This document shows, in pieces, positions 17,719 to 27,890 of a DNA stretch of 64,000 nt. Positions within the stretch are counted from its first letter, which is position 1, and each line of letters begins with the position of its first letter. The notes beneath the pieces are model-generated. The model had not been told where the DNA came from and did not search any database. It was given only the letters and a program-made list of their open reading frames with translations. Made by a program: the position numbers and the translations under genes. Source of the stretch: Legionella spiritensis (GTDB lineage: Bacteria; Pseudomonadota; Gammaproteobacteria; Legionellales; Legionellaceae). The stretch spans positions 1,762,501 to 1,826,500 of the forward strand of contig NZ_LT906457.1 of the NCBI RefSeq assembly GCF_900186965.1, read 5' to 3'.

Positions 17719-19755
17719 TCACTCTTGATCTGTTTTTGCATGATAATTCCTTGAACGCACAATCGTTCGCAGCAAAAACCGCGATGGCGTCAGGGATTGA
17801 ATCATAGCGGAGGGGAGAAAAACCGGATCACCATGGATCTGAGACGCCAGCCATTCCGTCGCCAACGGGATTGTCGTTAATCCTCGAGAACCAAATCCGG
17901 CACAAATATAAAGCCCGGGATAAGCCATTGCCGGTGAAGGAATATATCGTTTCGCATTGGATGCCAGTGAGGCAAATTGACGCATAAAAACATCTTTGTC
18001 GACAACCGGCCCTGCAAGGGGTAAGTAATCCGGCGTGGCGGCACGAATGGCTGTCCAATTTCCGCATACCGATTCCTCGGAAAATTGTAATTGCTGCGAC
18101 AGCGGTTTTATTTTATTCAAATTGATCAAGTCATCCTGCGGCGTACAGATAGCTTGTGTCGATCCCAGATGGTATGTGGCTCCTGCTGAATGATGGCCGT
18201 CCACGGCGACTGAAATATGACCATCTCCACAAAGCGGCATTTGTAACATTCGGCTGACGTCTGTGCTCTGCAAACTGGTAGTCTGTCCACCAATTGGCTT
18301 TAAAGGACAATAGGTCGTCTGCTCAAAGCTGTTCGCCTGATAGCCGTTGGCCAGGATCACGACGTCGGCACGAAAAGACCCTGCCTGCCATAATTCTCCA
18401 TCATAAACAATCCGCTCAACATGGGTATTCGTGATCAGATCTATGCCCGAATGTTGAATAAGAGCCGCGCATAATTGCCTGCAGTTGATCCATCCGGACA
18501 TGGGAATATACAAACCACCATCCTTTACGGCCACCCCTGACAATTGTGACGCTTGCTCGGAAGATACCAGCCTGCCCAGATCCGGATACGCCTGGAGCCA
18601 TTTTCGCATACTCTCCTGTGATAAAGCTTCTTTCTCATCATAAGCCAATTGCAACAGACCATGTAATTCCCCGTCGAACAAAACACCCACTCGATTTCTG
18701 TAATACCGGCAAGCATAAAGATAAGCGCTTAACATAAAATCCGTCAGGGGAGAGCGATAGGCGGAAAGTTTCGGGTACAAGATGGCGTATTCATTGCCGG
18801 AAGCCCCCATTGCCATTGCGGGTTCCGCCTCCAGTAACGTTATACGCCATCCCCGTTCAGCGAGTGCATTTGCCAAAAAACACCCCGCTAACCCCGAGCC
18901 GATGATCATCGCGTGCTTTTCAAGAACTTTTTTTCCAACAGCAACATGCCAGGGCGTGGATCGTTTAGGCAGATCAGTTTCAACACCCTGACACTCTGCA
19001 ATAACCATATGGCGCTTTTGTCCATAGCCCACTGTTTTTTTAACTGCAAAGGACGCGGAGCGTAAACCGTTTTTAACCAGGGAAGAAGCGGAATACGTAG
19101 CCAGTGTTGTGCCCGATCGAGAGAGCAATCCTATTATTTGTAATAATCGCCCGGACCACAACGCTTCATTTTTCGTCGGTGAAAATCCATCCAGAAACCA
19201 GGCATCCACAAATTTATGGCGTAAGCGAAATTCCAGATCCTTGTCTCCGCAGATTAACAATTGTTGCAGGCATTGTTCGGCATCACCGAGCATGAGTATT
19301 AAGTTAACTCGTCCATGCTCAAATTTTAAATAATGAAATCCGGGCGTTAATACAGGATAATGCTCGAGAAGCTTCCCTGCCTGTTTATTCAGCTGGGGCC
19401 ATAATGCGAGGCATTGCATCAAATCCTTTTTTTTTAAAGGAAACTTCTCGCAGCTGTAGTAAAACAGTCGGGCATCACAAGGCGCTGATCGGAGCCAGGA
19501 CTCCCAGGTTACGAGGAAATTCAAACCGGTACCAAATCCGGTTTCGGCAATCACAAATGTTTCGGCACGATCTTTTTGTAGGAGAGACCATCGTTCATTA
19601 AGCTTGTTGCCGTCAATAAATACGTGTTTTTTCTCGTTATAACCGTTCGGTCCGGAAAAATAAACATCTTCAAAGTCGCCTGAATAAGGCAGACCATGAC
19701 GCCACCGCAGGTCTGCCGTTTTTACAATAACAAAAGGACTACTCACATCATTCAC
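17719..19755 (-). CDS. mnmC: bifunctional tRNA wobble-uridine modification enzyme MnmC
   Basis: Completes 5-methylaminomethyl-2-thiouridine in tRNA wobble positions. The N-terminal half (about 1-240) is the SAM-dependent methyltransferase domain, with ETGFGTGLNFL at about 66-76 and KFVDAWFLDGFSPTKN at about 180-195. The C-terminal half (from about 280) is an FAD-dependent oxidoreductase beginning with the dinucleotide motif GSGLAGCFLANALAERG and a following Glu at the strand end. Its 678 residues match full-length MnmC. It starts at GTG, 4 nt after the POT transporter stop, so they may be co-transcribed, though no functional link is obvious. Confidence 0.95.
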   Translation of the reverse strand: MNDVSSPFVIVKTADLRWRHGLPYSGDFEDVYFSGPNGYNEKKHVFIDGNKLNERWSLLQKDRAETFVIAETGFGTGLNFLVTWESWLRSAPCDARLFYYSCEKFPLKKKDLMQCLALWPQLNKQAGKLLEHYPVLTPGFHYLKFEHGRVNLILMLGDAEQCLQQLLICGDKDLEFRLRHKFVDAWFLDGFSPTKNEALWSGRLLQIIGLLSRSGTTLATYSASSLVKNGLRSASFAVKKTVGYGQKRHMVIAECQGVETDLPKRSTPWHVAVGKKVLEKHAMIIGSGLAGCFLANALAERGWRITLLEAEPAMAMGASGNEYAILYPKLSAYRSPLTDFMLSAYLYACRYYRNRVGVLFDGELHGLLQLAYDEKEALSQESMRKWLQAYPDLGRLVSSEQASQLSGVAVKDGGLYIPMSGWINCRQLCAALIQHSGIDLITNTHVERIVYDGELWQAGSFRADVVILANGYQANSFEQTTYCPLKPIGGQTTSLQSTDVSRMLQMPLCGDGHISVAVDGHHSAGATYHLGSTQAICTPQDDLINLNKIKPLSQQLQFSEESVCGNWTAIRAATPDYLPLAGPVVDKDVFMRQFASLASNAKRYIPSPAMAYPGLYICAGFGSRGLTTIPLATEWLASQIHGDPVFLPSAMIQSLTPSRFLLRTIVRSRNYHAKTDQE

Positions 19756-19759
19756 TCGA

Positions 19760-21265
19760 CTATACAGTTACCAAATTACCATGCTCAACGGCAGCGTCCG
19801 GACGATCTCCTATCCACCTTTTAAGAACGGGAACCAGTAGATACAACATTATCCCGACCGCAATTGAAATAAGGCCGAGGCATAAAAACACCTGGCTGTA
19901 TCCGGCATTTGTTATCAAAGGATCCACGCTATTCTGATTTGCCGTCATCAAATTTGAACTATAGCTGGACAAAGTCGCGCCAACTCCCGTGGTCAACATC
20001 CACATGCCCATCATCACTCCCTGCAGGGACGATGGTGCCAAAGCTCCGATCATGGCATAACCAATGGGAGAAATCAGCAATTCACCGATACTTTGCAATA
20101 CAAAACTCAAAACAACCCACCCCGGAGAAACCAGCCCCAGATTATCGGCCCTGGTAATTCCTATCGGTAGGAAAGCAAACGCCAGCCCAATTAATACAAG
20201 AGCGAGAGCAAACTGGCACGGTATGTTGACATTAACGCCTTTTGTACGCAATCTGTTGAGGACGATACTTAATAATGGCCCGCCAATCACTATTGAAATC
20301 GTATTGATATTTTGAAACCATTGTGGCGGAATGGTCATCAGCAGCCAATGTCGCTGGACATTATTCTCAATGAAATGAGTCAAGCCCATAGGCCCTATCT
20401 GAAACAACATCCAAAAGACCGTACTGACCACCATAAGCACTATAAAAGCGAATATTTTATCGCGGGCTTCCCTGGTGTTCTGGCGAATGGCTAGCATATA
20501 CGCGACAACCAGTATAACCATACCGGTAAATAACACCAGCTTGCCTGCCAAATCGGCAAAATGCAGCAGCTGACTTAAAACCAGCGGCAATAAACACACC
20601 ATCATCAAACCGAAACCGGATGCCCGACGCTGCGATTTCCTCCCCAATCGGGAGTAAGCCGAATCATTATCGCCCAGTGCATGCCAATAATATAAGCAAA
20701 TCAGCAAAGCCAGGAGATTGCCGAGGCTGCTCAAAAGAAAGAGGCGTTGATAATTATGCGATAATTGAAAATAGCCGCTTAGACTGAAGCCGACAAAGAA
20801 ACCGATATTCATACCGGCATAATTAAATAAAAAGGCCGTTTCGCGCCTGTTGTCATTGGGTTTAAACCGTTGGGTTAACATGCAGTTAATACAGGTGACA
20901 TTCAAGCCGCATCCGGTTAGAAAGGCTGCCAGACCTATGTAAAGGTAGGCTTTATCAACCGTTGCCAGAAACACACACCCTATTATTTGAGCAACCATAC
21001 CCAGACTAAAAAGCGCCCGGTATGAAAAAAAGCGTCCGCCCCAATAGCCGCCCAGTAAATGCAGGGCAAAATTAAATGCGACGAATATTCCTGTAATATT
21101 ATTGGCTAATTTGGCTGGCAATCCCAGGGTACCGGTCATATACAGCACCAGGGTTGAGTAAAGAACACTAAAACTCAAAGTCGAAAAAATCTGGATACAG
21201 AATAAGGCAACAATTCCCTCAGGTACGTTAAACCATTTTGATTTATTGCTATCCTTTATCGTCAT
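19760..21265 (-). CDS. POT-family proton-dependent peptide transporter
   Basis: Inner-membrane proton/di- and tripeptide symporter of 501 residues with about 12-14 hydrophobic helices. POT/PTR2 signatures are visible: GGYWGGRFFSYR after helix 2, the FNYAGMNIGFFVGFSLSGYFQ segment at about 147-167, and QSIGELLISPIGYAMIGALAP near 388-408. It has an AAGGAAGA ribosome-binding site and ATG start. Peptide uptake suits an organism that uses amino acids as carbon source. It is upstream of mnmC with a 4-nt gap. Confidence 0.88.
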   Translation of the reverse strand: MTIKDSNKSKWFNVPEGIVALFCIQIFSTLSFSVLYSTLVLYMTGTLGLPAKLANNITGIFVAFNFALHLLGGYWGGRFFSYRALFSLGMVAQIIGCVFLATVDKAYLYIGLAAFLTGCGLNVTCINCMLTQRFKPNDNRRETAFLFNYAGMNIGFFVGFSLSGYFQLSHNYQRLFLLSSLGNLLALLICLYYWHALGDNDSAYSRLGRKSQRRASGFGLMMVCLLPLVLSQLLHFADLAGKLVLFTGMVILVVAYMLAIRQNTREARDKIFAFIVLMVVSTVFWMLFQIGPMGLTHFIENNVQRHWLLMTIPPQWFQNINTISIVIGGPLLSIVLNRLRTKGVNVNIPCQFALALVLIGLAFAFLPIGITRADNLGLVSPGWVVLSFVLQSIGELLISPIGYAMIGALAPSSLQGVMMGMWMLTTGVGATLSSYSSNLMTANQNSVDPLITNAGYSQVFLCLGLISIAVGIMLYLLVPVLKRWIGDRPDAAVEHGNLVTV

Positions 21266-21555
21266 TAATCGTCTTCCTTATTTGACCAAACCCAATTCGA
21301 CTATGCCACGCAATTTTTACAGTGTCCAGGCTCTCCTCCGCCCGTAAGAACAGCACAATATACAACATGATCTTAATACAAACAAACACTACAATAATCA
21401 AGCCACACTAAAATCTCATGTCAACAAACCTGGGCTCTGTGATAAATTTTACTTCCAATTTTGCGGATTCCACGCGTCCAATCTTCTATAATAAATCAGA
21501 AACAAAATTCAACCATACGCGCCATTGTTGTTAACCACTAAACCCGGACATCCTG
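21266..21555. other. divergent promoter region, POT transporter / pta
   Basis: This 290-bp spacer between divergent genes is AT-rich and must hold both promoters, but I see no hexamer pair good enough to call. GGCTCTGTGATA at about 21433 resembles the end of the MITE-like element. Nothing else stands out. Confidence 0.4.
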
Positions 21556-23619
21556 ATGCAAAGAAAAATTTATGTAACCGGAATTGAGAAAAGATGTGGC
21601 AAATCATTGATTTCGCTTGGTATTTTGACTGCCCTTAAAGAACAATATTCCAAAATGACATGTCATAAACTTTTCTCGGAATCCGATAATTATCAGGTTC
21701 CTCTTCTGGAAGATATATCTCATTCCACCATAACGCCCTTAATGGATATCAATCAGGGTATGTTATTAATGAGACATCAACCGGAAGATCTGGTTTCGCT
21801 GGTATTTGAAAAAACGCCGTTCGAAACCCAGGATGAAATCGCTTACTTTGAGGGGACTGATTTTGAAAGTGATAACGATGTTTTTGAATATCAGTTCAAT
21901 TTAATCCTGGCCGCCAAACTGGATTGCGACGTCATTCTGGTTATTTCCGCCTATCAGCGCAGCATCAATCACACGTTATCCCTGGTCAACAACGCTCTGG
22001 AAACGGGCAAGAAACACCATGCCAATATTGTGGGAATTATAGTCAACCGCGTTCCGGAACAGGAGGATCATAACTATCAACAGCGTTTGTTAACCGACTA
22101 TGGACATTTAGCTTTTATTATCACCGTTCCCGAGTTTGAAACATTGGCTAACCCCAGAGTGCGAGAAATTGCGCAAAAACTGAACGCGAAAATTATATGT
22201 GGGCATAACGAGTTACACAGACCGGTTCGTCAAATGACGGTCGCTGCCAAAACAGTGGCTAACTTCCTGGAATCACGTCTGGAAAGAAGTGGTATGTTAA
22301 TTATTACGCCGTCCGACAGAATTGATATCCTGTTTGGTTCACTGCTGGCTGATCAATCGGCCCATTATCCGAAAATTGCAGGTATCGTATTAACGGGCGG
22401 AGAGATGCCTGGTGCATTTATATGCGAAATCATCGGGGGTCTCAAAAACCATTTTCCTGTCTTGCTGACCCAATATGGTACTTACGAAACCGCTACTATT
22501 CTTTATTCGGCAAAATACAACCTGAGCAAGGACAATCCGGCCAAAGTTACGGAAGCGATTGAAAGTATACGACCCTATATAAGTCAGGCCATAACAAAAT
22601 TGCTGCACCGGAAACCCGAATTCTCCCATCGCTTGAGTCCTTCCGTATTTTTGTATGAGTTAACTATCAAAGCCCGCCAGAAAAAACGTCATATCGTTCT
22701 GCCGGAAGGATTCGACAAGCGTGTCCTGGTGGCCGCCGATTATTTGCTAAAACGTAATATTGTCGACATTACCTTGCTAGGTAATCCGGAAAAAATCCAC
22801 CTTGCGGCTAAACGCCTGGAGCTGGAATTGCCCAATGTCCGAATCATCAACATTGAAAACAACCCCTGCAAGGAACAATATGCAAAACAATATTTTCAAT
22901 TACGTCAACACAAAAACGTGAATCTTCCCATCGCGCTGGAACGCATGACTGATATCAATTATTATGCGGCCATGATGGTCTATTCCGGGGACGCCGATGG
23001 CATGGTTTCAGGCGCGGCTCATACGACTGCGGATACCGTACGTCCGGCACTGGAAATTATTAAAACAAAACCCGGCGTTTCCAGAGTTTCTTCCATTTTT
23101 ATCATGTGTTTGCCTTCAAGGGTTCTTATTTACGGGGATTGCGCCATTAATCCTGAACCGGACAGTGCTACCCTGTCAGAAATAACGACACAAGCCGTCA
23201 TCATTGCCAAACGCCTTGGGTTCAAGCCCAAGGTTGCGCTGCTTTCCTACTCCTCCGGCAGTTCAGGGAAAGGAGACAGTGTGGACAAGGTGGTGCAGGC
23301 AATGAAGCTGGTGAAACAGGCACATCCGGATCTACTTGTCGAAGGGCCGATTCAGTACGACGCGGCCGTTGATCCGGAAGTGGCCAGAAAAAAACTCCCC
23401 AACTCCAAAGTGGCCGGTGACGCGAACATTCTGATATTTCCTGATCTCAATACCGGCAATAACACCTATAAAGCGGTTCAAAGGGAAAGCGGCGCCATGG
23501 CTATTGGTCCTGTCTTGCTGGGATTAAACAAACCTGTGAATGATCTGAGTCGGGGCTGTACACCACAGGATGTTATCAATACCATTTTAATTACCGCCAT
23601 TCAGGTCGAGGGAGATTAA
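21556..23619 (+). CDS. pta: phosphate acetyltransferase (long form)
   Basis: Interconverts acetyl-CoA and acetyl phosphate in the cytosol. The long three-domain form (687 residues) has an N-terminal BioD/CobQ-like P-loop domain beginning with YVTGIEKRCGKSLISLG, a central DRTGG domain at about 205-325, and a C-terminal PTA_PTB catalytic domain from about 365 (KRHIVLPEGFDKRVLVAADYL) with the SYSSGSSGKGDSVDKV and DANILIFPDLNTGNN motifs. It is followed 2 nt later by ackA, so this is a standard pta-ackA operon, here with pta first. Confidence 0.95.
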   Translation: MQRKIYVTGIEKRCGKSLISLGILTALKEQYSKMTCHKLFSESDNYQVPLLEDISHSTITPLMDINQGMLLMRHQPEDLVSLVFEKTPFETQDEIAYFEGTDFESDNDVFEYQFNLILAAKLDCDVILVISAYQRSINHTLSLVNNALETGKKHHANIVGIIVNRVPEQEDHNYQQRLLTDYGHLAFIITVPEFETLANPRVREIAQKLNAKIICGHNELHRPVRQMTVAAKTVANFLESRLERSGMLIITPSDRIDILFGSLLADQSAHYPKIAGIVLTGGEMPGAFICEIIGGLKNHFPVLLTQYGTYETATILYSAKYNLSKDNPAKVTEAIESIRPYISQAITKLLHRKPEFSHRLSPSVFLYELTIKARQKKRHIVLPEGFDKRVLVAADYLLKRNIVDITLLGNPEKIHLAAKRLELELPNVRIINIENNPCKEQYAKQYFQLRQHKNVNLPIALERMTDINYYAAMMVYSGDADGMVSGAAHTTADTVRPALEIIKTKPGVSRVSSIFIMCLPSRVLIYGDCAINPEPDSATLSEITTQAVIIAKRLGFKPKVALLSYSSGSSGKGDSVDKVVQAMKLVKQAHPDLLVEGPIQYDAAVDPEVARKKLPNSKVAGDANILIFPDLNTGNNTYKAVQRESGAMAIGPVLLGLNKPVNDLSRGCTPQDVINTILITAIQVEGD

Positions 23620-23621
23620 CA

Positions 23622-24797
23622 TTGAATATTTTGACCATCAATGCCGGCAGCTCCTCGATAAAATACAAAGCCTTTACCTTACGGAATCATCGTCCCGACC
23701 TTGTTCTGTCGGGATTAATAGAAGGCATAGGTGAATCCGTCACGCGCTGGCACCACCGTTTTACCGCTTCAGAATCCGGTGAATACCAGTTTTCCGATCA
23801 TGAGCAAGCCTTTCACGCCCTCGCCCGGAAATTACAAGAGGACTTACAACAATATCCCATTGACGGCATAGGTCACCGAGTAGTACATGGGGGAAGTGTG
23901 TTATTTCAACCCACTATCATTGACGACTCCGTTCTGGATACCATCCGGCAACTGGCGGATCTGGCTCCTATCCATAACCCCATTAACGCCCAGGGCATTG
24001 TTTTTGCGAGACGGCATTACCCCAACGCCGTTCAGGTCGCTATTTTTGACAGCGGTTTTCACCACACTATGCCGCCACATGCCAGCCAATACGCCATTGA
24101 TGCCGATACTGCGGCCCGCTACCGGATCAAGCGTTATGGCTTCCATGGTATAAATCACGAGTACGTCGCCCGGCAAGCCGCTTTATTTCTTAAAAAACCG
24201 TTTCATAGCTGTCAGTTTATCACTTTGCATCTGGGCAACGGTGCCAGTGCCTGCCTGATCAAAAACGGTCAATCCGCTGATACAACCATGGGCATGACGC
24301 CTCTGCCCGGTTTGATCATGGGCACACGTTGTGGCGATATTGATCCCGCGATTGTATTGTATTTACTGGAACAAGGAATAAGCGCAGGTGACATTGATCA
24401 ATTGCTCAATAAGAAAAGCGGACTTAAAGGCGTTGCCCAGGATAACGACATGCGTAATCTCCTGGCACGCCATGGCGAGGGAGATAGCAAGGCGACACTG
24501 GCTATCGATATGTATGTCTATAGCGTACAAAAAACCATCGGCGCTTATTTAAGTCAGTCCGGGAACCTGGATGCCTTGATTTTTACCGGAGGCGTTGGAG
24601 AAAATGCAGCGGCTATCAGAGAAAAAGTACTGGTTACTTTAAAACACCTGGGATTTCACATAGACAAAAAATTAAATGAAGCCCCTTCTGACCAAAGAAT
24701 TCGTCTCATCACCAGGCAAGGGCATCCTGTGTTGACCATTAAGGGAGACGAGGAATATTTTATGGCTCAAGAAGTTGCCGGGTTACTTCAAAAATAA
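23622..24797 (+). CDS. ackA: acetate kinase
   Basis: Cytosolic kinase forming ATP and acetate from acetyl phosphate. It begins at TTG (23622) with GGGAG 7 nt upstream, and the protein opens with NILTINAGSSSIKYKAF, the family N-terminal phosphate motif. Further signatures are GHRVVHGG at about 87-94, FHHTMP near 145, YRIKRYGFHGINHEYV at about 165-180, HLGNGAS near 205, TMGMTPLPGLIMGTRCGDIDP and FTGGVGENAA near 320. Its 391 residues are standard. Partner of pta. Confidence 0.95.
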   Translation: MNILTINAGSSSIKYKAFTLRNHRPDLVLSGLIEGIGESVTRWHHRFTASESGEYQFSDHEQAFHALARKLQEDLQQYPIDGIGHRVVHGGSVLFQPTIIDDSVLDTIRQLADLAPIHNPINAQGIVFARRHYPNAVQVAIFDSGFHHTMPPHASQYAIDADTAARYRIKRYGFHGINHEYVARQAALFLKKPFHSCQFITLHLGNGASACLIKNGQSADTTMGMTPLPGLIMGTRCGDIDPAIVLYLLEQGISAGDIDQLLNKKSGLKGVAQDNDMRNLLARHGEGDSKATLAIDMYVYSVQKTIGAYLSQSGNLDALIFTGGVGENAAAIREKVLVTLKHLGFHIDKKLNEAPSDQRIRLITRQGHPVLTIKGDEEYFMAQEVAGLLQK

Positions 24798-24910
24798 CCC
24801 CTACCTGCCAGGGCTGCGCACTCGCCTCTTTCACAAAACAGATTTGAAATGTGTCGAGCGAGAACCGGCCTGCGTGTTGCAGGTTGTCCCCCGATCAACA
24901 AAAACAGGAA

Positions 24911-26206
24911 TCAGGCTTTCGCTTTCATGCAGTTTGCCAACACGGTTTCAGCAGCAAGATGGGTCAGACGTATTTCTTCCCAATCGTGGGCATCGGAAAC
25001 AAAACCGGCTTCATACATGGAAGGGGCGAGATAAATCCCTTTTTGCAGCATGCCGTGGAAAAATTGTTTGAACATCGCTTCATTGGACGAGGCCACATCA
25101 CTATAGTTGGAAACCTGTTCCTTATCATTAAAACAAAATCCGAACATACCGCCCAGTGACGCGCTGCAAAACGGGATCCCCAGTTCCGAGGCAATATCGT
25201 CAAGCCCTTGCATCAATTGCTGGGTCATTGATGACAACCGTTCATAGAAACCTGGCGCTTCGAGTTCCTTTAAAGTGGCCAAACCGGCAGCCATCGCTAA
25301 CGGGTTACCGGACAAGGTTCCAGCCTGATACACGGGACCTTCCGGTGCCAGACAAGACATAATCACCGCTTTCCCTCCTACGGCTCCGACAGGCATGCCA
25401 CCGCCTATAACCTTTCCAAGCGTGGTTAAATCAGGTGTGATGCCATATACCGCCTGAGCACCACCCAAAGCGACCCGAAATCCGGTCATGACCTCATCAA
25501 AAATCAACAAAGACCCGTGAGCATCACAAAGATCACGCAACCCCTGTAAAAATTCCGCTTCCGGCAAGACAAAACCCATATTTCCCGCGACAGGCTCCAG
25601 GATAATGGCCGCCACATCTCCCTGAAATTCCTCCATGAGACGAGCGGTTTGCTCAAGATCATTAAAATCAGCCGTCAACGTATGCTCGGTAATGCTGGCC
25701 GGAATACCGGGCGTTGAAGGAATTCCCAGGGTCAGCAAACCGGAACCGGCTTTAACCAGTAAACTGTCATTGTGACCGTGATAACAACCATTAAACTTGA
25801 TAATTTTATTTTTGCCGGTGTATCCCCGAGCCAGACGGATGGCGGTCATCGTCGCTTCTGTCCCTGAGTTAACCATTCTTATTTTTTCAATAGCCGGCAT
25901 AATAGATGCTATTTTTCTGGCGAGCAGCACTTCCAGCTCGGTAGGAGCGCCAAAGCTCATCCCGCTATGCAACACTTGCTCAACCGCCTCAATCACGGAC
26001 TGATGGCAGTGCCCCAGAATCAAAGGCCCCCAGGAACCTACATAATCAATATAATGCCTGTCATCCACATCAACCAGATAAGCGCCTTTCCCCTGCTTGA
26101 AAAAAACAGGGTCTCCACCAACGCCCCTAAAGGCTCTTACCGGAGAATTAACCCCGCCGGGAATAATATCTTGCGCTTCGCTGAATAAATGATGAGACCT
26201 GGTCAT
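24911..26206 (-). CDS. hemL: glutamate-1-semialdehyde 2,1-aminomutase
   Basis: PLP enzyme making 5-aminolevulinate in the C5 haem pathway. ATG 26206 (431 residues) has a CGGAG ribosome-binding site and gives the usual start [23 protein letters not shown]; the frame open to 26269 is not needed. The PLP Lys lies in [14 protein letters not shown] at about residues 260-273, and [11 protein letters not shown] supplies the cofactor Asp. Divergent from the rubredoxin gene. hemJ, another haem gene, lies about 500 bp away on the same strand. Confidence 0.95.
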   Translation of the reverse strand: MTRSHHLFSEAQDIIPGGVNSPVRAFRGVGGDPVFFKQGKGAYLVDVDDRHYIDYVGSWGPLILGHCHQSVIEAVEQVLHSGMSFGAPTELEVLLARKIASIMPAIEKIRMVNSGTEATMTAIRLARGYTGKNKIIKFNGCYHGHNDSLLVKAGSGLLTLGIPSTPGIPASITEHTLTADFNDLEQTARLMEEFQGDVAAIILEPVAGNMGFVLPEAEFLQGLRDLCDAHGSLLIFDEVMTGFRVALGGAQAVYGITPDLTTLGKVIGGGMPVGAVGGKAVIMSCLAPEGPVYQAGTLSGNPLAMAAGLATLKELEAPGFYERLSSMTQQLMQGLDDIASELGIPFCSASLGGMFGFCFNDKEQVSNYSDVASSNEAMFKQFFHGMLQKGIYLAPSMYEAGFVSDAHDWEEIRLTHLAAETVLANCMKAKA

Positions 26207-26292
26207 AACCACTCCGGAACTAAAACAAAAAAAATCAGTCCATGTCATTTTTACAATGACTGGCGGCAATTGTATCAGAATTTGGCTTTACA

Positions 26293-26312
26293 TTAACTAT
26301 TGCAATAGTTAA
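26293..26312. promoter_or_regulatory. 20-bp perfect palindrome before rubredoxin
   Basis: The 20 bases 26293-26312 are perfectly self-complementary (TTAACTATTG then CAATAGTTAA). The palindrome ends 31 bp before the rubredoxin ATG and lies about 90 bp from the divergent hemL start. A TTTACA hexamer at 26287-26292 abuts it, so a repressor bound here would cover the promoter. Regulator unknown. Confidence 0.5.
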
Positions 26313-26343
26313 ATTACCTCCTTTTTATATCGAGGCAATTTCC

Positions 26344-26520
26344 ATGCAACCCTATAAACGATTCATTTGTGTGATATGCGGATTTATTTACGACGAGGAA
26401 GAAGGCTGGCCTGATGACGGCATAGAACCCGGAACTCGCTGGGAAGATGTTCCCGAAAACTGGTTCTGCCCGGATTGCGGCGCCGGGAAGGAAGATTTTG
26501 AGATGGTGGAAATAGATTAG
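26344..26520 (+). CDS. rubredoxin
   Basis: Cytosolic one-iron electron carrier of 58 residues. Both iron-binding CxxC knuckles are present: C9VICG at 9-13 and FCPDCGAGK near 42-46, with the conserved [16 protein letters not shown] and [11 protein letters not shown] segments between. It has a GAGG ribosome-binding site. Its partner is unknown: no rubredoxin reductase or alkane hydroxylase is nearby. It is divergent from hemL, has a 20-bp palindrome in its promoter region and is followed by a strong terminator, so it is a single-gene unit. Confidence 0.92.
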   Translation: MQPYKRFICVICGFIYDEEEGWPDDGIEPGTRWEDVPENWFCPDCGAGKEDFEMVEID

Positions 26521-26545
26521 GGCTTGTTGATATGTCATTGCATGG

Positions 26546-26581
26546 CTGCAAAAAAGGGTGTGATTTGTCCCTTTTTTGCAG
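26546..26581 (+). terminator. rho-independent terminator after rubredoxin
   Basis: CTGCAAAAAAGGG and CCCTTTTTTGCAG form a perfect 13-bp stem around a 10-nt loop, starting 26 nt after the rubredoxin stop. The A- and T-runs inside the stem let it work in either direction. Confidence 0.7.
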
Positions 26582-26589
26582 TGTTTCCT

Positions 26590-26701
26590 GTAGCACGTCA
26601 TGAAGGCGAAGCCGAAATGCGGGATAACAGCCCACCCGCTCCCCTGAAACAATATTGAACCATGAAACCCGCCATACGGCCGCAGGCCTCCTTGCGGCTA
26701 C
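26590..26701 (+). repeat. GTAGCCCG/CGGGCTAC intergenic repeat, copy C
   Basis: Copy of 112 bp with slightly eroded ends (GTAGCACG at the left, GCGGCTAC at the right) but a conserved core: CATGAAGGCGAAGCCGAAA and GCCGCAGGCCTCCTTGC. It lies between the rubredoxin terminator and the hemJ stop. Confidence 0.8.
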
Positions 26702-26744
26702 GAATCTGATTTGCTTTTAACCAGACGCCCTGTCACCTCTTATC

Positions 26745-27167
26745 CTAAAATGGTTTTATGACCACCAGTAACACTATCGCAATCAAAAACAACGTTGGAA
26801 TTTCATTGAAAACACGGTAAAACGTGTCGCTTCTGGTATTGCCATCACAAGAAAAAGTCTTAACAAAATGCCCACAGGTTAAATGATACCCGGCCAGCAG
26901 AATTACAAGGGTTATTTTGACGTGCATCCATCCGGCATGTAAATAATAATGCCAGTTATAATGCAATAAAAGGATTCCCAATAGTATGGTTATCAGGGCT
27001 GAAGGCCACATGATCCCGTAATAAAGTCTCCTCTCCATGACTTTAAATCGATCCAGGCTGATTTTGTCCCTGGCTCCCGAATGATAGACAAATAACCTGG
27101 GAAGATAAAACAACCCCGCAAACCAGGCCACCATGGCAATAATATGAAACGCTTTGATTACCAGCAT
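26745..27167 (-). CDS. hemJ: protoporphyrinogen oxidase HemJ
   Basis: Four-helix inner-membrane protein of 140 residues matching the HemJ family, which oxidises protoporphyrinogen IX in bacteria lacking HemG or HemY. Conserved segments are IKAFHIIAMVAWFAGLFYLPRLFVYH at the N-terminus, containing the essential-type His8, MERRLYYGIMWP near 44-55 and GWMHVKITLV near 79-88. It lies 9 nt after the terC stop on the same strand, so the pair is probably co-transcribed. The haem role fits hemL nearby. Confidence 0.85.
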   Translation of the reverse strand: MLVIKAFHIIAMVAWFAGLFYLPRLFVYHSGARDKISLDRFKVMERRLYYGIMWPSALITILLGILLLHYNWHYYLHAGWMHVKITLVILLAGYHLTCGHFVKTFSCDGNTRSDTFYRVFNEIPTLFLIAIVLLVVIKPF

Positions 27168-27176
27168 GCAACAACC

Positions 27177-27890
27177 TTAATTTTTTTTCCGGCTCCGATG
27201 ACGACGCAGCATATTGAGCGCCTCGACACCAAGGGAAAAACCCATGGCAAAATACACGTAGGCGCGGGGGATATGAAATGAAAAACCATCCGCGACCAGA
27301 ACCATACCGATTAAAATAAGAAAGCTCAACGCCAGCATTTTCACGGTAGGATGTTTTTCAATAAAATGGCTGACCGGTTCACTGGCATAAATCATAATGA
27401 TAATTGCAAAGGTTATCGCAACCGCCATCACCCAGAATCGAGTCGTTAAACCAATCGCGGTCAACACACTATCCAGTGAAAAAATAATATCCATAACCGC
27501 CACCTGGGTCACCACGGCTTTAAAGGAAACGGCTTTAACGGCTGTTTCCCTTAATTCGGTCTCATCCTCACCAACTTCACGATGAATTTCCTGGGTGGCC
27601 TTGCCAATCAAAAAAGCGCCGCCCGCCAAAAGAAACAGATCCCTGACCGACAAGGAAAAATCACCGTAACTGACAAACGGCCTGGTTAATTTAACCAGGG
27701 CGAAGGCAAAAGCCAATAAAGCAAGACGAGACATCCAGGCAAAGGTCAAGCCCCAACGGCGTGCCCTTTTACGTTGCTCAACCGGTAATTTCTCGGTCAG
27801 AATAGATAAAAAAACCAGATTGTCTATACCCAGAACGACTTCTAAAATAATGAGTGCTAGCAAACTCAGAATAATATCCACTATATCCAT
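27177..27890 (-). CDS. TerC family integral membrane protein
   Basis: Inner-membrane protein with about seven helices. It carries the TerC signature ALIILEVVLGIDNLVFLSIL near the N-terminus and the second half DIIFSLDSVLTAIGLT; the two Asp-containing motifs are thought to bind metal ions such as Mn(II). ATG 27890 gives 237 residues, the family length (YegH/YjbE-like); the frame extends to 27992 but the extra segment has no hydrophobic or conserved character. Likely role is metal efflux or metal supply to exported proteins. It leads the terC-hemJ pair. Confidence 0.82.
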   Translation of the reverse strand: MDIVDIILSLLALIILEVVLGIDNLVFLSILTEKLPVEQRKRARRWGLTFAWMSRLALLAFAFALVKLTRPFVSYGDFSLSVRDLFLLAGGAFLIGKATQEIHREVGEDETELRETAVKAVSFKAVVTQVAVMDIIFSLDSVLTAIGLTTRFWVMAVAITFAIIIMIYASEPVSHFIEKHPTVKMLALSFLILIGMVLVADGFSFHIPRAYVYFAMGFSLGVEALNMLRRHRSRKKN

